Source: Haematobacter massiliensis (lineage in GTDB: Bacteria > Pseudomonadota > Alphaproteobacteria > Rhodobacterales > Rhodobacteraceae). Taken from it: 64,000 nt of DNA. A model generated the notes under the pieces. It searched no databases and was not told where the DNA came from. It was given only the letters and a program-made list of their open reading frames with translations. The translations under genes were made by a program, and so were the position numbers. The stretch lies in the NCBI RefSeq assembly GCF_000740795.1, contig NZ_JGYG01000006.1, forward strand, positions 126,501 through 190,500, given 5' to 3'. Below are positions 52,223-61,338 of this stretch, piece after piece; position 1 is the stretch's first letter, and the number at the start of each line of letters is the position of its first letter.

Positions 52223-53803
52223 ATGAGCTTCACCACTGAGGAACGCCGCAACATTGCCCGGCTGCTTCCAGACATGCGTCGCCGTCAGATCCTGATCGGC
52301 ATGGGCGCCACCGCGGCAATAGGTGCCATCGGTCTGCCGCGGGGCTTGCGGGCGGCTGCTTCCGGTACCTTGACCGTGGCGGCGAATGCCAACCCGTCGA
52401 GCCTCGATCCCGCGACGGGCGGCTCCGGGTCCGACCACGTGTTCCTGTTCAACTTCTACGACACTCTGATCGACTGGACCCCCGATACGCTGGAGCCTGT
52501 CCCCGGCCTCGCCCGGGCCTTCTCCTTCTCCGACCCGAAGACCCTGGTGCTGGATCTGCAGGAGGGAGTGACCTTTCACGATGGTACGCCGCTCGATGCA
52601 GAGGCAGTGAAGCTCAACCTCGACCGCAGCAGGGAGGCGCAGGTTTCCAACATCCGCGCGGATCTGGAAACCGTAGAGAGCGTGGAGGTGACCGGCCCGC
52701 TGCAGGTTACGCTGCACCTCAAGGAGCCTGACAGCGCGCTGCCGCTTATCCTCTCGGACCGTGCGGGCATGATGATTTCCCCCAAGGCGCTGAGCGAAGC
52801 CGAGGGTGGCCGCGTCGATCGCGCGCCCGTCGGTGCGGGACCGTGGAAATTCACCGGCTGGACGGATGGAGAGCGGGTGGCCGGCGAAGCCTATTCCGGC
52901 TACTGGCGGCAGGGCGCGCCCGGCGTGGGGAATATCGAACTTCTGGTCGTGCCCGAACCCACCACGCGGCTTCGCGCGGTGCAGTCCGGGCAGGCACAGA
53001 TCGCCTATCAGCTTTCGGAACGCCAGATCCCCATCATCAAGCGCACACCCAACCTGACGCTGATGGAAACGCCGACGCTATATGTCTACAACCTCTACCT
53101 CAACGCCGGTCGCGGAGCGTTGCAGGATCCGCGCGTGCGGCGGGCGCTGAGCCTTGCCATCGACCGCGATGCCTTTCTGCTGGCGACGCAGGCGGGTGTG
53201 GGAGAAGCGGCCTATGGCCTTCTGCCGAAGATGCACTGGGCCTATTCGCCGGAGCCTCAGACCCTCAACGCTCATGATCCGGACAAGGCGGCGGCGTTGA
53301 TGAAGGAGGCCGGCGTCTCGGGGCTGGAACTCGATTTCCGCGGCTATCCCGATCAGGCCTCCGTGCAGCGGCAGGAAGTCATCATGAGCCAGCTCGCCCG
53401 CATCGGCGTGAAGGGGCGGTTCACCAACGCGCCCATCGCGGAATCCTCCGGACGTTTCTTCGGGCCGGAGAAGATCGGCGACGTGCTTCTGTCCGCCTGG
53501 ACCGGGCGTCCGGATCCGAGCATGTCCTATGATCTCGTATTCTCGCAGAATTCCTACTTCAATACCGGCAAGGTCGCGGCGCCCGACGGCTTCGACGCCG
53601 CCATTGCCGCCAGCCGGGCTACCCCTGACCAGGCGGAACGGAAAGCCGCGCTCGCCACAGCGCAGAAGCTCGGGGCGGAGTCCTCCATCTCCATCCCGCT
53701 CACCGTCCGGTATGAGGTCGACGCTTTCGCGGAGGGCGTGGAAAACTTCACCGCCAACCTGCTCGGCAAGCCGAAGTTCAACGCGGTCACGCGTGTCGGT
53801 TGA
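52223..53803 (+). CDS. SBP_bac_5 family periplasmic binding protein
   Basis: This 526-residue periplasmic oligopeptide/dipeptide-type binding protein starts with a twin-arginine-like signal (DMRRRQILIGMGATAAIGAIGLPRGLRAAA). The family body follows: LTVAANANPSSLDPATGGSGSDHVFLFNFYDTLIDWTPDTLEPVPGLARAF, FHDGTPLDAEAVKLNLDR and PRVRRALSLAIDRDAFL. GGAGGG is upstream of ATG 52223. Binding proteins of this class bind peptides, opines, sugars or other acids, so the ligand is not read from sequence. Confidence 0.9.
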   Translation: MSFTTEERRNIARLLPDMRRRQILIGMGATAAIGAIGLPRGLRAAASGTLTVAANANPSSLDPATGGSGSDHVFLFNFYDTLIDWTPDTLEPVPGLARAFSFSDPKTLVLDLQEGVTFHDGTPLDAEAVKLNLDRSREAQVSNIRADLETVESVEVTGPLQVTLHLKEPDSALPLILSDRAGMMISPKALSEAEGGRVDRAPVGAGPWKFTGWTDGERVAGEAYSGYWRQGAPGVGNIELLVVPEPTTRLRAVQSGQAQIAYQLSERQIPIIKRTPNLTLMETPTLYVYNLYLNAGRGALQDPRVRRALSLAIDRDAFLLATQAGVGEAAYGLLPKMHWAYSPEPQTLNAHDPDKAAALMKEAGVSGLELDFRGYPDQASVQRQEVIMSQLARIGVKGRFTNAPIAESSGRFFGPEKIGDVLLSAWTGRPDPSMSYDLVFSQNSYFNTGKVAAPDGFDAAIAASRATPDQAERKAALATAQKLGAESSISIPLTVRYEVDAFAEGVENFTANLLGKPKFNAVTRVG

Positions 53804-53836
53804 TCCCGACATGCGGCCCAACAGCGGAGGTCGCCC

Positions 53837-54796
53837 ATGCTGACCAAGGTCCATCGCAGGATCATCGTCAACCGGCTCCTGCAATCCATACCGGTGCTCA
53901 TCCTCGCCACCTTCATGGTGTTCACGCTGATGAAGCTGCTGCCCGGCGACGTGGCCATCACGCTCGCCGGTGAGAACGCGACCCAGGAGCGGATCGAGGA
54001 AATCCGCGCGCTCTATGGGCTCGACCGGCCCTTCTTCGTCCAATACCTGTCCTGGCTCGGCCATGCGGTGACGGGGGATTTGTCGAACTCCCTCCTCTCG
54101 GGCGAGGCGGTGCTGGAAACGGTCAAACGCGTGTTCCCGAATACGCTGTTCATCGTTCTTTATGCCGTGGTGGTCTCCATCGTCGTCGGGGTGCCTCTTG
54201 GCATTCTCGCGGCAAGCCGCCCGCGCTCGCGGCTGGACGGCTTCGTGATGACGCTGTCCTCCATCGGGATCGCGCTGCCGAACTTCTGGATTGCGATGAT
54301 CTTCGTCGCGACCTTCGCGCTGAACCGGATGTGGTTCCCGGCGACGGGCTTCGTCTCGCCGCTCGACAACATCTGGCAAGCGATCTGGTATTCGACGCTG
54401 CCCGCGCTGGCCCTCGCCTCCAGCGGGATCGCCGAAGTATCCCGTCAGCTTCGCAGCTCGCTGACTGAAATCCTGTCCTCGCAATATGTCCGCACGCTCC
54501 ATGCCAAGGGGCTGTCGCCGGCGGTGATCCTGTGGAAACACGGGCTGCGCAACGTCAGCGTCAACCTGCTGACCGTGATCAGCCTGCTCATCAACCGCAC
54601 GCTTGCGGCCACGGTGGTGGTTGAGGTGGTGTTTGCCATCCCCGGCATGGGTAATTCCATCGTCAACGCGGCGCTGCAGCGGGATTTCCCCGTGGTGCAG
54701 GGCATCGTGCTCGTGATGGTGGTGACGGTGATCCTCGTGAACCTCGTCACCGACATGCTCTACAGCGTTCTCGATCCGAGGATCAGCCAGAAATGA
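53837..54796 (+). CDS. Dpp/Opp-type ABC transporter permease 1 (DppB-like)
   Basis: This 319-residue permease has six helices and the DppB/OppB-type N-terminus (NRLLQSIPVLILATFMVFTLMKLLPGDVAITLAGENATQERIEEIRALYGLDRPFFVQYLSWL), with the EAA-loop LTEILSSQYVRTLHAKGLSPAVILWKHGLRN. It overlaps the second permease gene by 4 bp. Substrate specificity is set by the binding protein. Confidence 0.92.
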   Translation: MLTKVHRRIIVNRLLQSIPVLILATFMVFTLMKLLPGDVAITLAGENATQERIEEIRALYGLDRPFFVQYLSWLGHAVTGDLSNSLLSGEAVLETVKRVFPNTLFIVLYAVVVSIVVGVPLGILAASRPRSRLDGFVMTLSSIGIALPNFWIAMIFVATFALNRMWFPATGFVSPLDNIWQAIWYSTLPALALASSGIAEVSRQLRSSLTEILSSQYVRTLHAKGLSPAVILWKHGLRNVSVNLLTVISLLINRTLAATVVVEVVFAIPGMGNSIVNAALQRDFPVVQGIVLVMVVTVILVNLVTDMLYSVLDPRISQK

Positions 54797-55668
54797 CCGA
54801 TATCTCCACCACTCCCATGCGGCAGGAAACCCGGTGGAAGCCGGTTTGGAACTGGCTGCGCCACGACACCCGGACGCTGTTGTCGGCAATCGCGCTTACC
54901 ATCATCGTGGGTGCAGCGCTGCTCGCCCGCTGGATCGCGCCTTACGATCCGACAGCGCAGGACTACATGGCCATTCTGGAGCCGGCGAGCATGGCGCATC
55001 TGCTCGGCACCGACGACCTTGGCCGCGACATCTTCAGCAGGTTGGTCTATGGCGCCTCCGCCTCCATCTATGCGTCGTTCCTGGCCGTTGGGGTGGCCGC
55101 CGTCCTGGGGGTTCCGATCGGGCTGATCGCGGGCTATGCAGGCGGCTGGACGGATACAATCATCAGCCGGGTAATCGACACCTTCCTGTCCTTTCCCTCC
55201 ATCGTGCTTGCCATTGCCGTGACGGGTGCGCTCGGAATCGGGCTGACCAATGCGATGATCTCCGTGGGCATCGTCTTTGCGCCACAGCTCGCGCGGCTCG
55301 TACGCGCACGGACGCTGGTGCTCCGGCAGGAGCTGTATGTTGACGCCGCGCGGTGCTTCGGGGCCTCCACACCGCGGATCCTGCTTCACCATATCCTGCC
55401 CAACGCGATCCAGCCGGTGATCGTGCAGATGACCATGCTGATGGCCGTGGCGCTTCTGGCGGAAGCGAGCCTGAGCTTCCTCGGCCTCGGCATGCAACCG
55501 CCGGATTCAAGCTGGGGCTCCATGCTGGCGCGGGCCTATCTCTACATGGAGATCGCACCTGCCCAGATGTATGCGCCCGGCATTGCGATCCTCGTGACCG
55601 CGCTCGCATTCAACGCTCTCGGTGAATCGCTGCGCGAAGCGCTGGACCCGACATCGCGCGAGCAGTGA
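54793..55668 (+). CDS. Dpp/Opp-type ABC transporter permease 2 (DppC-like)
   Basis: This 291-residue permease has DppC-type features: a cytosolic N-terminus, then LGTDDLGRDIFSRLVYGASASIYASFLAVGVAAVLGVPIGLIAGYAGGWTDTIISRVIDTFLSFPSIVLAIAV and the EAA loop VRARTLVLRQELYVDAARCFGASTPRILLHHILPN. It overlaps the DppB-like stop by 4 bp. The CoA ligase gene starts 94 bases after it. Confidence 0.92.
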   Translation: MTDISTTPMRQETRWKPVWNWLRHDTRTLLSAIALTIIVGAALLARWIAPYDPTAQDYMAILEPASMAHLLGTDDLGRDIFSRLVYGASASIYASFLAVGVAAVLGVPIGLIAGYAGGWTDTIISRVIDTFLSFPSIVLAIAVTGALGIGLTNAMISVGIVFAPQLARLVRARTLVLRQELYVDAARCFGASTPRILLHHILPNAIQPVIVQMTMLMAVALLAEASLSFLGLGMQPPDSSWGSMLARAYLYMEIAPAQMYAPGIAILVTALAFNALGESLREALDPTSREQ

Positions 55669-55762
55669 GACGCGCGGGTGGCCCCAGGGCCTCCCGCATG
55701 AGTTGACGCACGCCCCCCGTGACGCGGGAGCAGCCGCCGTGCGCCCGAACAAGGGAAATGAC

Positions 55763-57496
55763 ATGCCAAGCACAACGATCGACGAAACCGCATATCTGGC
55801 CGATCTCGCCGCGCGCCGCGCGCAATCGTGGCCGAAGGACATACCCGCCGAAATCACCTATCCGCTGGGGGAACGCCCGCTTTCCGACTATCTGCGGCAC
55901 TGGGGCGCTACCCAGGCGGCAGAGACCGCGCTCATCTACTACGGGACGGAGATCACCTGGGGCGAACTGGACCGGCTGAGCGAAGGATTTGCCAATCTTC
56001 TGCAGGGTCTTGGCATCGGCAAGGGCGACAGGGTGGCGGTATTCCTGCCCAACTGCCCCCAGTTCCACATCGCCTTCTTCGGCATTCTGAAGCTAGGCGC
56101 CGTGCATGTGCCGATCAGCCCGCTTTCCAAGGGCTATGAGCTTGCCTACCACCTGAACGACTCCGGCGCGGAAGTGATCGTCGCGCAGGATACGCTGCTG
56201 CCCATCGTCGATGAGGTGCGGGAAGAAACGCGGCTGCGCAAGGTGTTCGCCACCAGCCTTTCGGAACTGGTGCCGGAGGTGCCCGCCTTCAACGTTCCGG
56301 GCTTCGTCCGTCAGCCCTCCGCTTCGATGGCAGGAGCGGAGCCGTTCCTGCCGGCCGTCCGCAGCGCTCCGAAGGAGCAGGTTACGGGCGCGGATCTGGA
56401 TGGCGTCGCCGCGCTCAACTACACGGGCGGCACGACGGGGATGCCCAAGGGCTGTGTCCACACGCAACGCGACATGCTCTATACCGGGGCTGCCAACTGG
56501 TCTGTTGCCATGGCGGGCGACCGGGAACTGACCTTCCTGAGTTATTTCCCCGAATTCTGGATCGCGGGCGAAAACGCCGCACTGGTGTTCCCGGTGGTCA
56601 CGGGGCGACCTCTGGTGTTGTTGTCACGCTGGGATCCGTTGGGCGTGATGCAGGCGGTGGACCGCTACCGGGTGACCAGCATGGCGATGATGGTCGATGG
56701 CGCGGTGGAACTCATGGATCATCCGCGCTTTGGGGAGTTCGACCTGTCCTGCCTGAAACGGCTGCGTGTCACCTCCTTCGTCAAGAAGCTGAACGTGGAT
56801 TACCGCCAACGCTGGCGTGAGCTGACCGGCACGACGCTGGCGGAATCGAGCTGGGGGATGACGGAGACCCATACCTCCAACACCTTCACCACGGGTATGC
56901 AGGAGGACGACTACGACCTCAAGGCGCAGCCGGTATTCGTCGGCCTGCCGATACCGGGGACGGAGTTCAAGATCTGCGATTTCGACACCGGCGCGATCCT
57001 GCCGCTGGATGCGGAGGGGGAGATCGTCGTCCGGGCGCCCTCGCTGCTCAAGGGCTACTGGAACAAGCCGGAGGAAAGCGCTGCCGCGTTGCGGGACGGC
57101 TGGCTGCACAGCGGCGATATCGGCGTGATCGACAGCGCAGGGTTCCTGCACTACCTCGGCCGCCGCAAGGAGATGCTGAAGGTCAAGGGCATGAGCATCT
57201 TCCCTGTGGAGATCGAGGGTCTTCTGGGCAAGCATCCCGCCGTCGTGGGCAGCGGCGTCATCGGGCGCGACGACGCGGAGAAGGGTCAGGTGCCCGTAGC
57301 CTTCGTCGAGCTGAAGGAAGAGCACCGGGGCCGCGTCTCCGCCGCGGATCTGACTGTCTGGCTTGGCGAACGGATCGCGGCCTACAAGGTTCCGGAGATC
57401 GTGGTCATCGCCGCTCTGCCGCTCACGCCGACGGGCAAGGTCCGCAAGACCGATCTGCCCCAGTTCCTGCCCATGCCCGAACCCGCGGGAACCTGA
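55763..57496 (+). CDS. AMP-forming acyl-CoA synthetase/ligase
   Basis: This 577-residue ligase has the P-loop NYTGGTTGMPKGCVHTQ, core motif ESSWGMTETHT, adenylate region DGWLHSGDIGVIDSAGFL, the hinge GRRKEMLKVKGMSIFPVEIE and the C-terminal catalytic Lys in LPLTPTGKVRKTDL. The first residues before the AMP-binding domain (SYDYLRHWGATQAAETALIYYG region) are typical of long- or aryl-chain ligases. GGGAAATGAC precedes ATG 55763. It follows the importer genes and probably activates the imported acid to its CoA ester. Confidence 0.9.
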   Translation: MPSTTIDETAYLADLAARRAQSWPKDIPAEITYPLGERPLSDYLRHWGATQAAETALIYYGTEITWGELDRLSEGFANLLQGLGIGKGDRVAVFLPNCPQFHIAFFGILKLGAVHVPISPLSKGYELAYHLNDSGAEVIVAQDTLLPIVDEVREETRLRKVFATSLSELVPEVPAFNVPGFVRQPSASMAGAEPFLPAVRSAPKEQVTGADLDGVAALNYTGGTTGMPKGCVHTQRDMLYTGAANWSVAMAGDRELTFLSYFPEFWIAGENAALVFPVVTGRPLVLLSRWDPLGVMQAVDRYRVTSMAMMVDGAVELMDHPRFGEFDLSCLKRLRVTSFVKKLNVDYRQRWRELTGTTLAESSWGMTETHTSNTFTTGMQEDDYDLKAQPVFVGLPIPGTEFKICDFDTGAILPLDAEGEIVVRAPSLLKGYWNKPEESAAALRDGWLHSGDIGVIDSAGFLHYLGRRKEMLKVKGMSIFPVEIEGLLGKHPAVVGSGVIGRDDAEKGQVPVAFVELKEEHRGRVSAADLTVWLGERIAAYKVPEIVVIAALPLTPTGKVRKTDLPQFLPMPEPAGT

Positions 57497-57946
57497 TGGC
57501 GGTTCCGGCGATGCCGGTGCTCTCTCCGGGCGGGTGGTGGCGGCTAGGGCTGCCCTTGGGATGACCTGTCAAGCAGCCGCGACCCGACAAAGGCGTGTGC
57601 TGGTCTGGACAGGGCGTGCCAGTCTGCGGCGAGAGGTGAGCGCGCTCTGCCATGACCTGTCGTGGACAACGCCTGACCGGAGCCTCGGCCTGCGGAGGCC
57701 GCCCCACTGCGCCGCCGCCTCGCGCCGTTGCGCGGGACGCGGCGGCCCGAAGCCGGGTGCGGCCCCGGGTGCGGTCCTTGTCTCGGGCAATGGAAGCGGC
57801 GGCTTGCCGATATATCGACCAGACGGAAAACGGACGGATCTCTCCGTCCTGCGCCAATTCGCGGGGGCCGCGTCGCGCCCTCGCACCCCATTCCTGCCGG
57901 CGGACAAGTCCAGACCAGCCGCCGGGCACCCTTGCAAGGAGATGAG
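57497..57946. other. 450-base gap without a supported gene
   Basis: This gap lies between the CoA ligase and hotdog genes. Open frames on both strands are Arg/Pro/Ala-rich and show no family motif. An AAGGAG ribosome site for the next gene ends the region. A separate promoter for the hotdog gene may lie here. Confidence 0.35.
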
Positions 57947-58879
57947 ATGACCAACCTCTTTCCCACCCCGCTGACCGAAGCCGATGGCTGGCTGACAGGG
58001 CCGCTCCGCGCGCCTGTCCAGATGCTCTCCGCACAGAGCTATGACGGCCACGCCTCCATTCACGATGACAGTGCGGCGCAGATACTGGGCTTCAAGGGCG
58101 GCACGATCGAGGGGCCGACCCATTTCAGCCAGTTCGACCCGCTCGCCGTGCACCTGTTCGGGGAGAGCTGGCTGGAAACCGGCTGTATCTCTGCCCATTT
58201 CCGCAACCCCGCGTTCGAAGGCGACAGGCTCCGCGCGATGGCGCGGCGGATCGCCCCGAACAAGGCCGAGATCCGCATGGAGCGGGAGGACGGCACCGAG
58301 ATTCTGCGTGGCAGCCTCTCCGTCGGCCCCAACCACCCGGCCTCCGCCCTGGAGGAGCGAATGGAGACACTGCCTCCGCTGGAGGGGGCGCGGATCCTCG
58401 CCGATGTGCGGGTGGGAATGCAGACGCCTCGCCGCCCGGTTTCCATGGCCTTCGATCAGAACATGGGCCATCTCTACCCGTTCAGTCTTGCCGAAAAGCT
58501 GTCCCGTATCACCGAACCGTCGCCTGCCTACCGGGGTGCTGTCGGGCGCTGGCGGGAGGCGGTGATCCCCTTCGAGATGTTGAGCGTGTTGTTCTGCTAC
58601 ACCAACAAGCAGGATCCCTTCCCGGTGCGCGGCCCCGCCATCGGCCTGTTCGCGGATCAGGAGATCCGGCTGCTGGAGGGCCCGATATTCGTCGGCGAGC
58701 CTCTGGAGATCGGGCGGGAGGTCGTCGCCCTTTCCGGCAGCCGCAGAACGGAAAGCATGTGGGTCCGCTCCTCCATCTACCGCCCTGGTATGACGGCCCC
58801 GATCGCGACGATGCTGCTGAACCTCGCAAGTCTGAAGGATTCCTACAAAGGCGATGCGGATAAGGTTGTAACGGCCTGA
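57947..58879 (+). CDS. Hotdog-fold acyl dehydratase-like protein
   Basis: This 310-residue protein has a hotdog-like core: SYDGHASIHDDSAAQILGFKGGTIEGPTHFSQFDPLAVHLFGESWLETG is the MaoC-type opening with its substrate-side helix, followed by AHFRNPAFEGDRLRAMARRI. A second hotdog-like half (about 175-305) contains FVGEPLEIGREVVALSGSRRTESMWVR. It may hydrate or dehydrate an acyl-CoA or act as a thioesterase. It has AAGGAG 5 bases before ATG 57947. Position after the CoA ligase and carboxylase suits a hydration step. The exact catalytic residues were not assigned. Confidence 0.75.
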   Translation: MTNLFPTPLTEADGWLTGPLRAPVQMLSAQSYDGHASIHDDSAAQILGFKGGTIEGPTHFSQFDPLAVHLFGESWLETGCISAHFRNPAFEGDRLRAMARRIAPNKAEIRMEREDGTEILRGSLSVGPNHPASALEERMETLPPLEGARILADVRVGMQTPRRPVSMAFDQNMGHLYPFSLAEKLSRITEPSPAYRGAVGRWREAVIPFEMLSVLFCYTNKQDPFPVRGPAIGLFADQEIRLLEGPIFVGEPLEIGREVVALSGSRRTESMWVRSSIYRPGMTAPIATMLLNLASLKDSYKGDADKVVTA

Positions 58880-59691
58880 CTTAGCGTCCGCGGGAGCTGC
58901 CATCACCCTCCCGCCACTTGGGAGGTCGCCACCGACCTCCTCGTCCGTACGTTCTGGGGCGAGGCAGACTGGGATAGGCGGGACGTTTGAACCAAGTCGG
59001 GAGACGCGCTCTAATATACACAGAGCCGAAGCGGAGACAGAGGCTGCACAGGCGCTCCTGCGCCAGCGCGCGGCGCAGGACGGGCCGAACCGGTTTTGCG
59101 CGCGGGCGGGGGCGTATGCCCCAGTGCGCGATGATCGGGGAGAGTGCGCTCAATGTTTGTGGGGATGCAGGTATCCGGCCGCAGCCCGAACAGCTATTTG
59201 CCCATGCTCTCCCGGCGCGGGGGATGCCTATCGTGATATTCGGCCCGAAGCACGATGAGATCCTCCGCCGTTACGAGCGTGACGGTCTTCGCGCTCGACA
59301 GGGTCTGGCTGCGCACGCTCGTGGCATTTATTGGCCGAGGGACTGGCCCGATAGCTGATGGACCAAAGCCCCGGTTCGCCAGCGCGCGAGAAGGCGCATC
59401 CCGTTGGCTTCGGGTCGACCTGCGCGCGAAGGGGTATGCGAGCGGGTAGGTCAGATCGCCTCGTGCATGGAGACGGTATGGTCCTTTCCGGCCCTGACAT
59501 ACCGCATCCCTTGTCCCGTCGCCGCCCGTCCCGATCTGGAGGAACCCTCCACGCCCCTGCGGTTCGACAGCCTGCGGAACACTGCGGGAATTTTCGCGGC
59601 GCGCGGGCTGGACGGCGCGCCGGATTCAGGCTCATCTGACACCGGTTACGACCCCTGATACGCGCGTGAACAGCGAAGGCATCGCATCGAC
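58880..59691. other. 812-base gap without a supported gene
   Basis: This is the largest gap in the window, between the hotdog and amidase genes. Short open frames on both strands lack recognisable motifs. A hairpin at 58921-58940 follows the hotdog gene. It may hold a promoter for the amidase group or decayed coding DNA. Confidence 0.4.
58921..58940 (+). terminator. Hairpin after the hotdog gene
   Basis: GGAGGTCG-CCAC-CGACCTCC is a perfect 8-bp stem with a 4-base loop, 41 bases after the stop. There is no T-run, so it could be a Rho-assisted or symmetric terminator. Confidence 0.5.
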
Positions 59692-61137
59692 ATGGAACTT
59701 ACCGAACTATCCGCCACCCGCCTGTCGGCGCTGATCCATGCGCGATCCGTCGCACCCTCCGAGGTGATGGCCGCCTATCTGGAGCGTCTGGAGAGCGTGA
59801 ACGGCGCTGTGAACGCCATTGTCTCCCCCCGGGAGCCGGATGTTCTGATGGCCGAAGCGCGGGCGCTGGATGATACGCCGCCGCAGGGCTGGCTTCATGG
59901 TATTCCTTTTGCCATCAAGGATTTGGCGCTTACGGCGGGGATCCGCACTACCTGGGGCTCACCGCTCCATGCCAAGCATGTGCCGCTGAAAGACGGGTTG
60001 CTTGCCCAGCGGATCCGGGCGGCGGGCGCGATCCTCACCGGCAAGACCAATGTGCCCGAATGGGGGCAGGGCAGCCATACGTTCAACCCGGTCCATGGCA
60101 CGACGCTGAACCCCTATGACCTGACGCGGAGCGCGGGGGGTTCCTCTGGCGGTGCGGCGGCGGCGCTGGCGGCGCGCATGGTCTGGGCGGCGGACGGATC
60201 GGACATGATGGGATCGCTGCGCAACCCTGCCGCCTTCTGCAACGTCTATGGATTCCGCCCGACATGGGGATTGGTGACCGATGAGGCGGAGGGGGACGGC
60301 TTCCTTTCCACGCTCGCCACCAACGGGCCGATGGCGCGCGATGTGGAGGATCTGGCCCGCCTGCTGACAGTGATCGCGGGCGAGAATCCGGAGAAGCCCT
60401 TCCCGCGCGCGAATGCCGATTGGGCAGCCATGCTGGAAGGGGGTATCTCTGGGCTTCGCATCGGCTGGCTGGGCGACTGGGGCGGCGCCTATGCGATGGA
60501 GCCGGGTATCCTGCCGCTGTGCGAGGCGGCATTGCGGCAGATGGAGGCGATGGGCGCCCATGTGGAGCCGCTTCCCCCGCCGTTCCCGGCAGAGAAACTG
60601 TGGGATTCGTGGATCACTCTTCGGGCCATGCTCTCGGCCGGAAGCAAGGCCGCACTTGCCAACGATCCGGAAAAACGCCGCCTGACCAAGCCGGAAACCA
60701 TCTGGGAGGTGGAGAGGGGCGCTGGTCTCTCTGCGGTGGCGGCCTATGAGGCCAGTCTGATCCGTAGCCGCTGGTATGCCCATGCGGCGCGGCTGTTCGA
60801 ACGGTTCGACCTGCTGGTGCTGCCATCCGCGCAGGTCTGGCCCTTTCCGGCAGAGTGGCGCTGGCCGGAGACGGTGGCCGGGCGCGCGATGGATACTTAT
60901 CACCGCTGGATGGAAGTGGTCATCCCGGCGAGCCTGGCGAGCCTCCCCGCCCTGTCCGTGCCGGTCGGTTTCAGCGACGGGGGGCTGCCGATGGGGATGC
61001 AGCTCATCGGACGGGCGGGAGCGGATGGCGCGGTTTTGAGCGCGGGCCATGCGTGGCATCTGGCGACCGGCTGGCCGCAGGCCCGGCCGCCCGGCATCAC
61101 CGCTGCGCCCGAATCCGCCGGGGTTCCCGCCACATGA
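59692..61137 (+). CDS. Amidase signature family hydrolase
   Basis: This 481-residue amidase has the Ser-cisSer-Lys triad: K76 in FAIKDLALT, S151 in AGGSSGGAAAALAARMVWAADGSDMMGSLRNPA and the nucleophile S175 in the same segment (MMGSLR). The signature is complete. It hydrolyses an amide to acid and ammonia or amine. It stands after the hotdog gap and before the FAD oxidoreductase, suggesting that N-acyl or amide compounds feed the pathway. The substrate is not identifiable. Confidence 0.92.
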   Translation: MELTELSATRLSALIHARSVAPSEVMAAYLERLESVNGAVNAIVSPREPDVLMAEARALDDTPPQGWLHGIPFAIKDLALTAGIRTTWGSPLHAKHVPLKDGLLAQRIRAAGAILTGKTNVPEWGQGSHTFNPVHGTTLNPYDLTRSAGGSSGGAAAALAARMVWAADGSDMMGSLRNPAAFCNVYGFRPTWGLVTDEAEGDGFLSTLATNGPMARDVEDLARLLTVIAGENPEKPFPRANADWAAMLEGGISGLRIGWLGDWGGAYAMEPGILPLCEAALRQMEAMGAHVEPLPPPFPAEKLWDSWITLRAMLSAGSKAALANDPEKRRLTKPETIWEVERGAGLSAVAAYEASLIRSRWYAHAARLFERFDLLVLPSAQVWPFPAEWRWPETVAGRAMDTYHRWMEVVIPASLASLPALSVPVGFSDGGLPMGMQLIGRAGADGAVLSAGHAWHLATGWPQARPPGITAAPESAGVPAT

Positions 61138-61338
61138 TACCGGGGCCGGTCGGCGGTGGCGGCTTCATCCCGACAGGCGCTATCCCGGCAGGGGCTCGGG
61201 GCACTCCAGCGGGATGCGGTCTGGAAACGCCATTTGGGAGCATACAGAAGCGGCCCTTCCCAAGTCGCGACGTGAGGCCACCCGCGCGGCGCGGCATTCA
61301 TCGGAGATCGGCGTCGGCTTGCGGCAGGAACAATCGCC

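Noticed and set aside
53078-54889. Minus-strand 603-codon frame opposite the importer genes
   Set aside because: Antisense to the binding protein and permease genes, His/Arg/Asp-rich, without a recognisable fold.
57569-58906. Minus-strand 445-codon frame opposite the hotdog gene
   Set aside because: No motif, and the plus-strand gene has a strong ribosome site and family sequence.
58987-59358. 123-codon plus-strand frame in the 812-base gap
   Set aside because: No recognisable family, Arg-rich start, no ribosome site; might be a decayed gene but cannot be supported.
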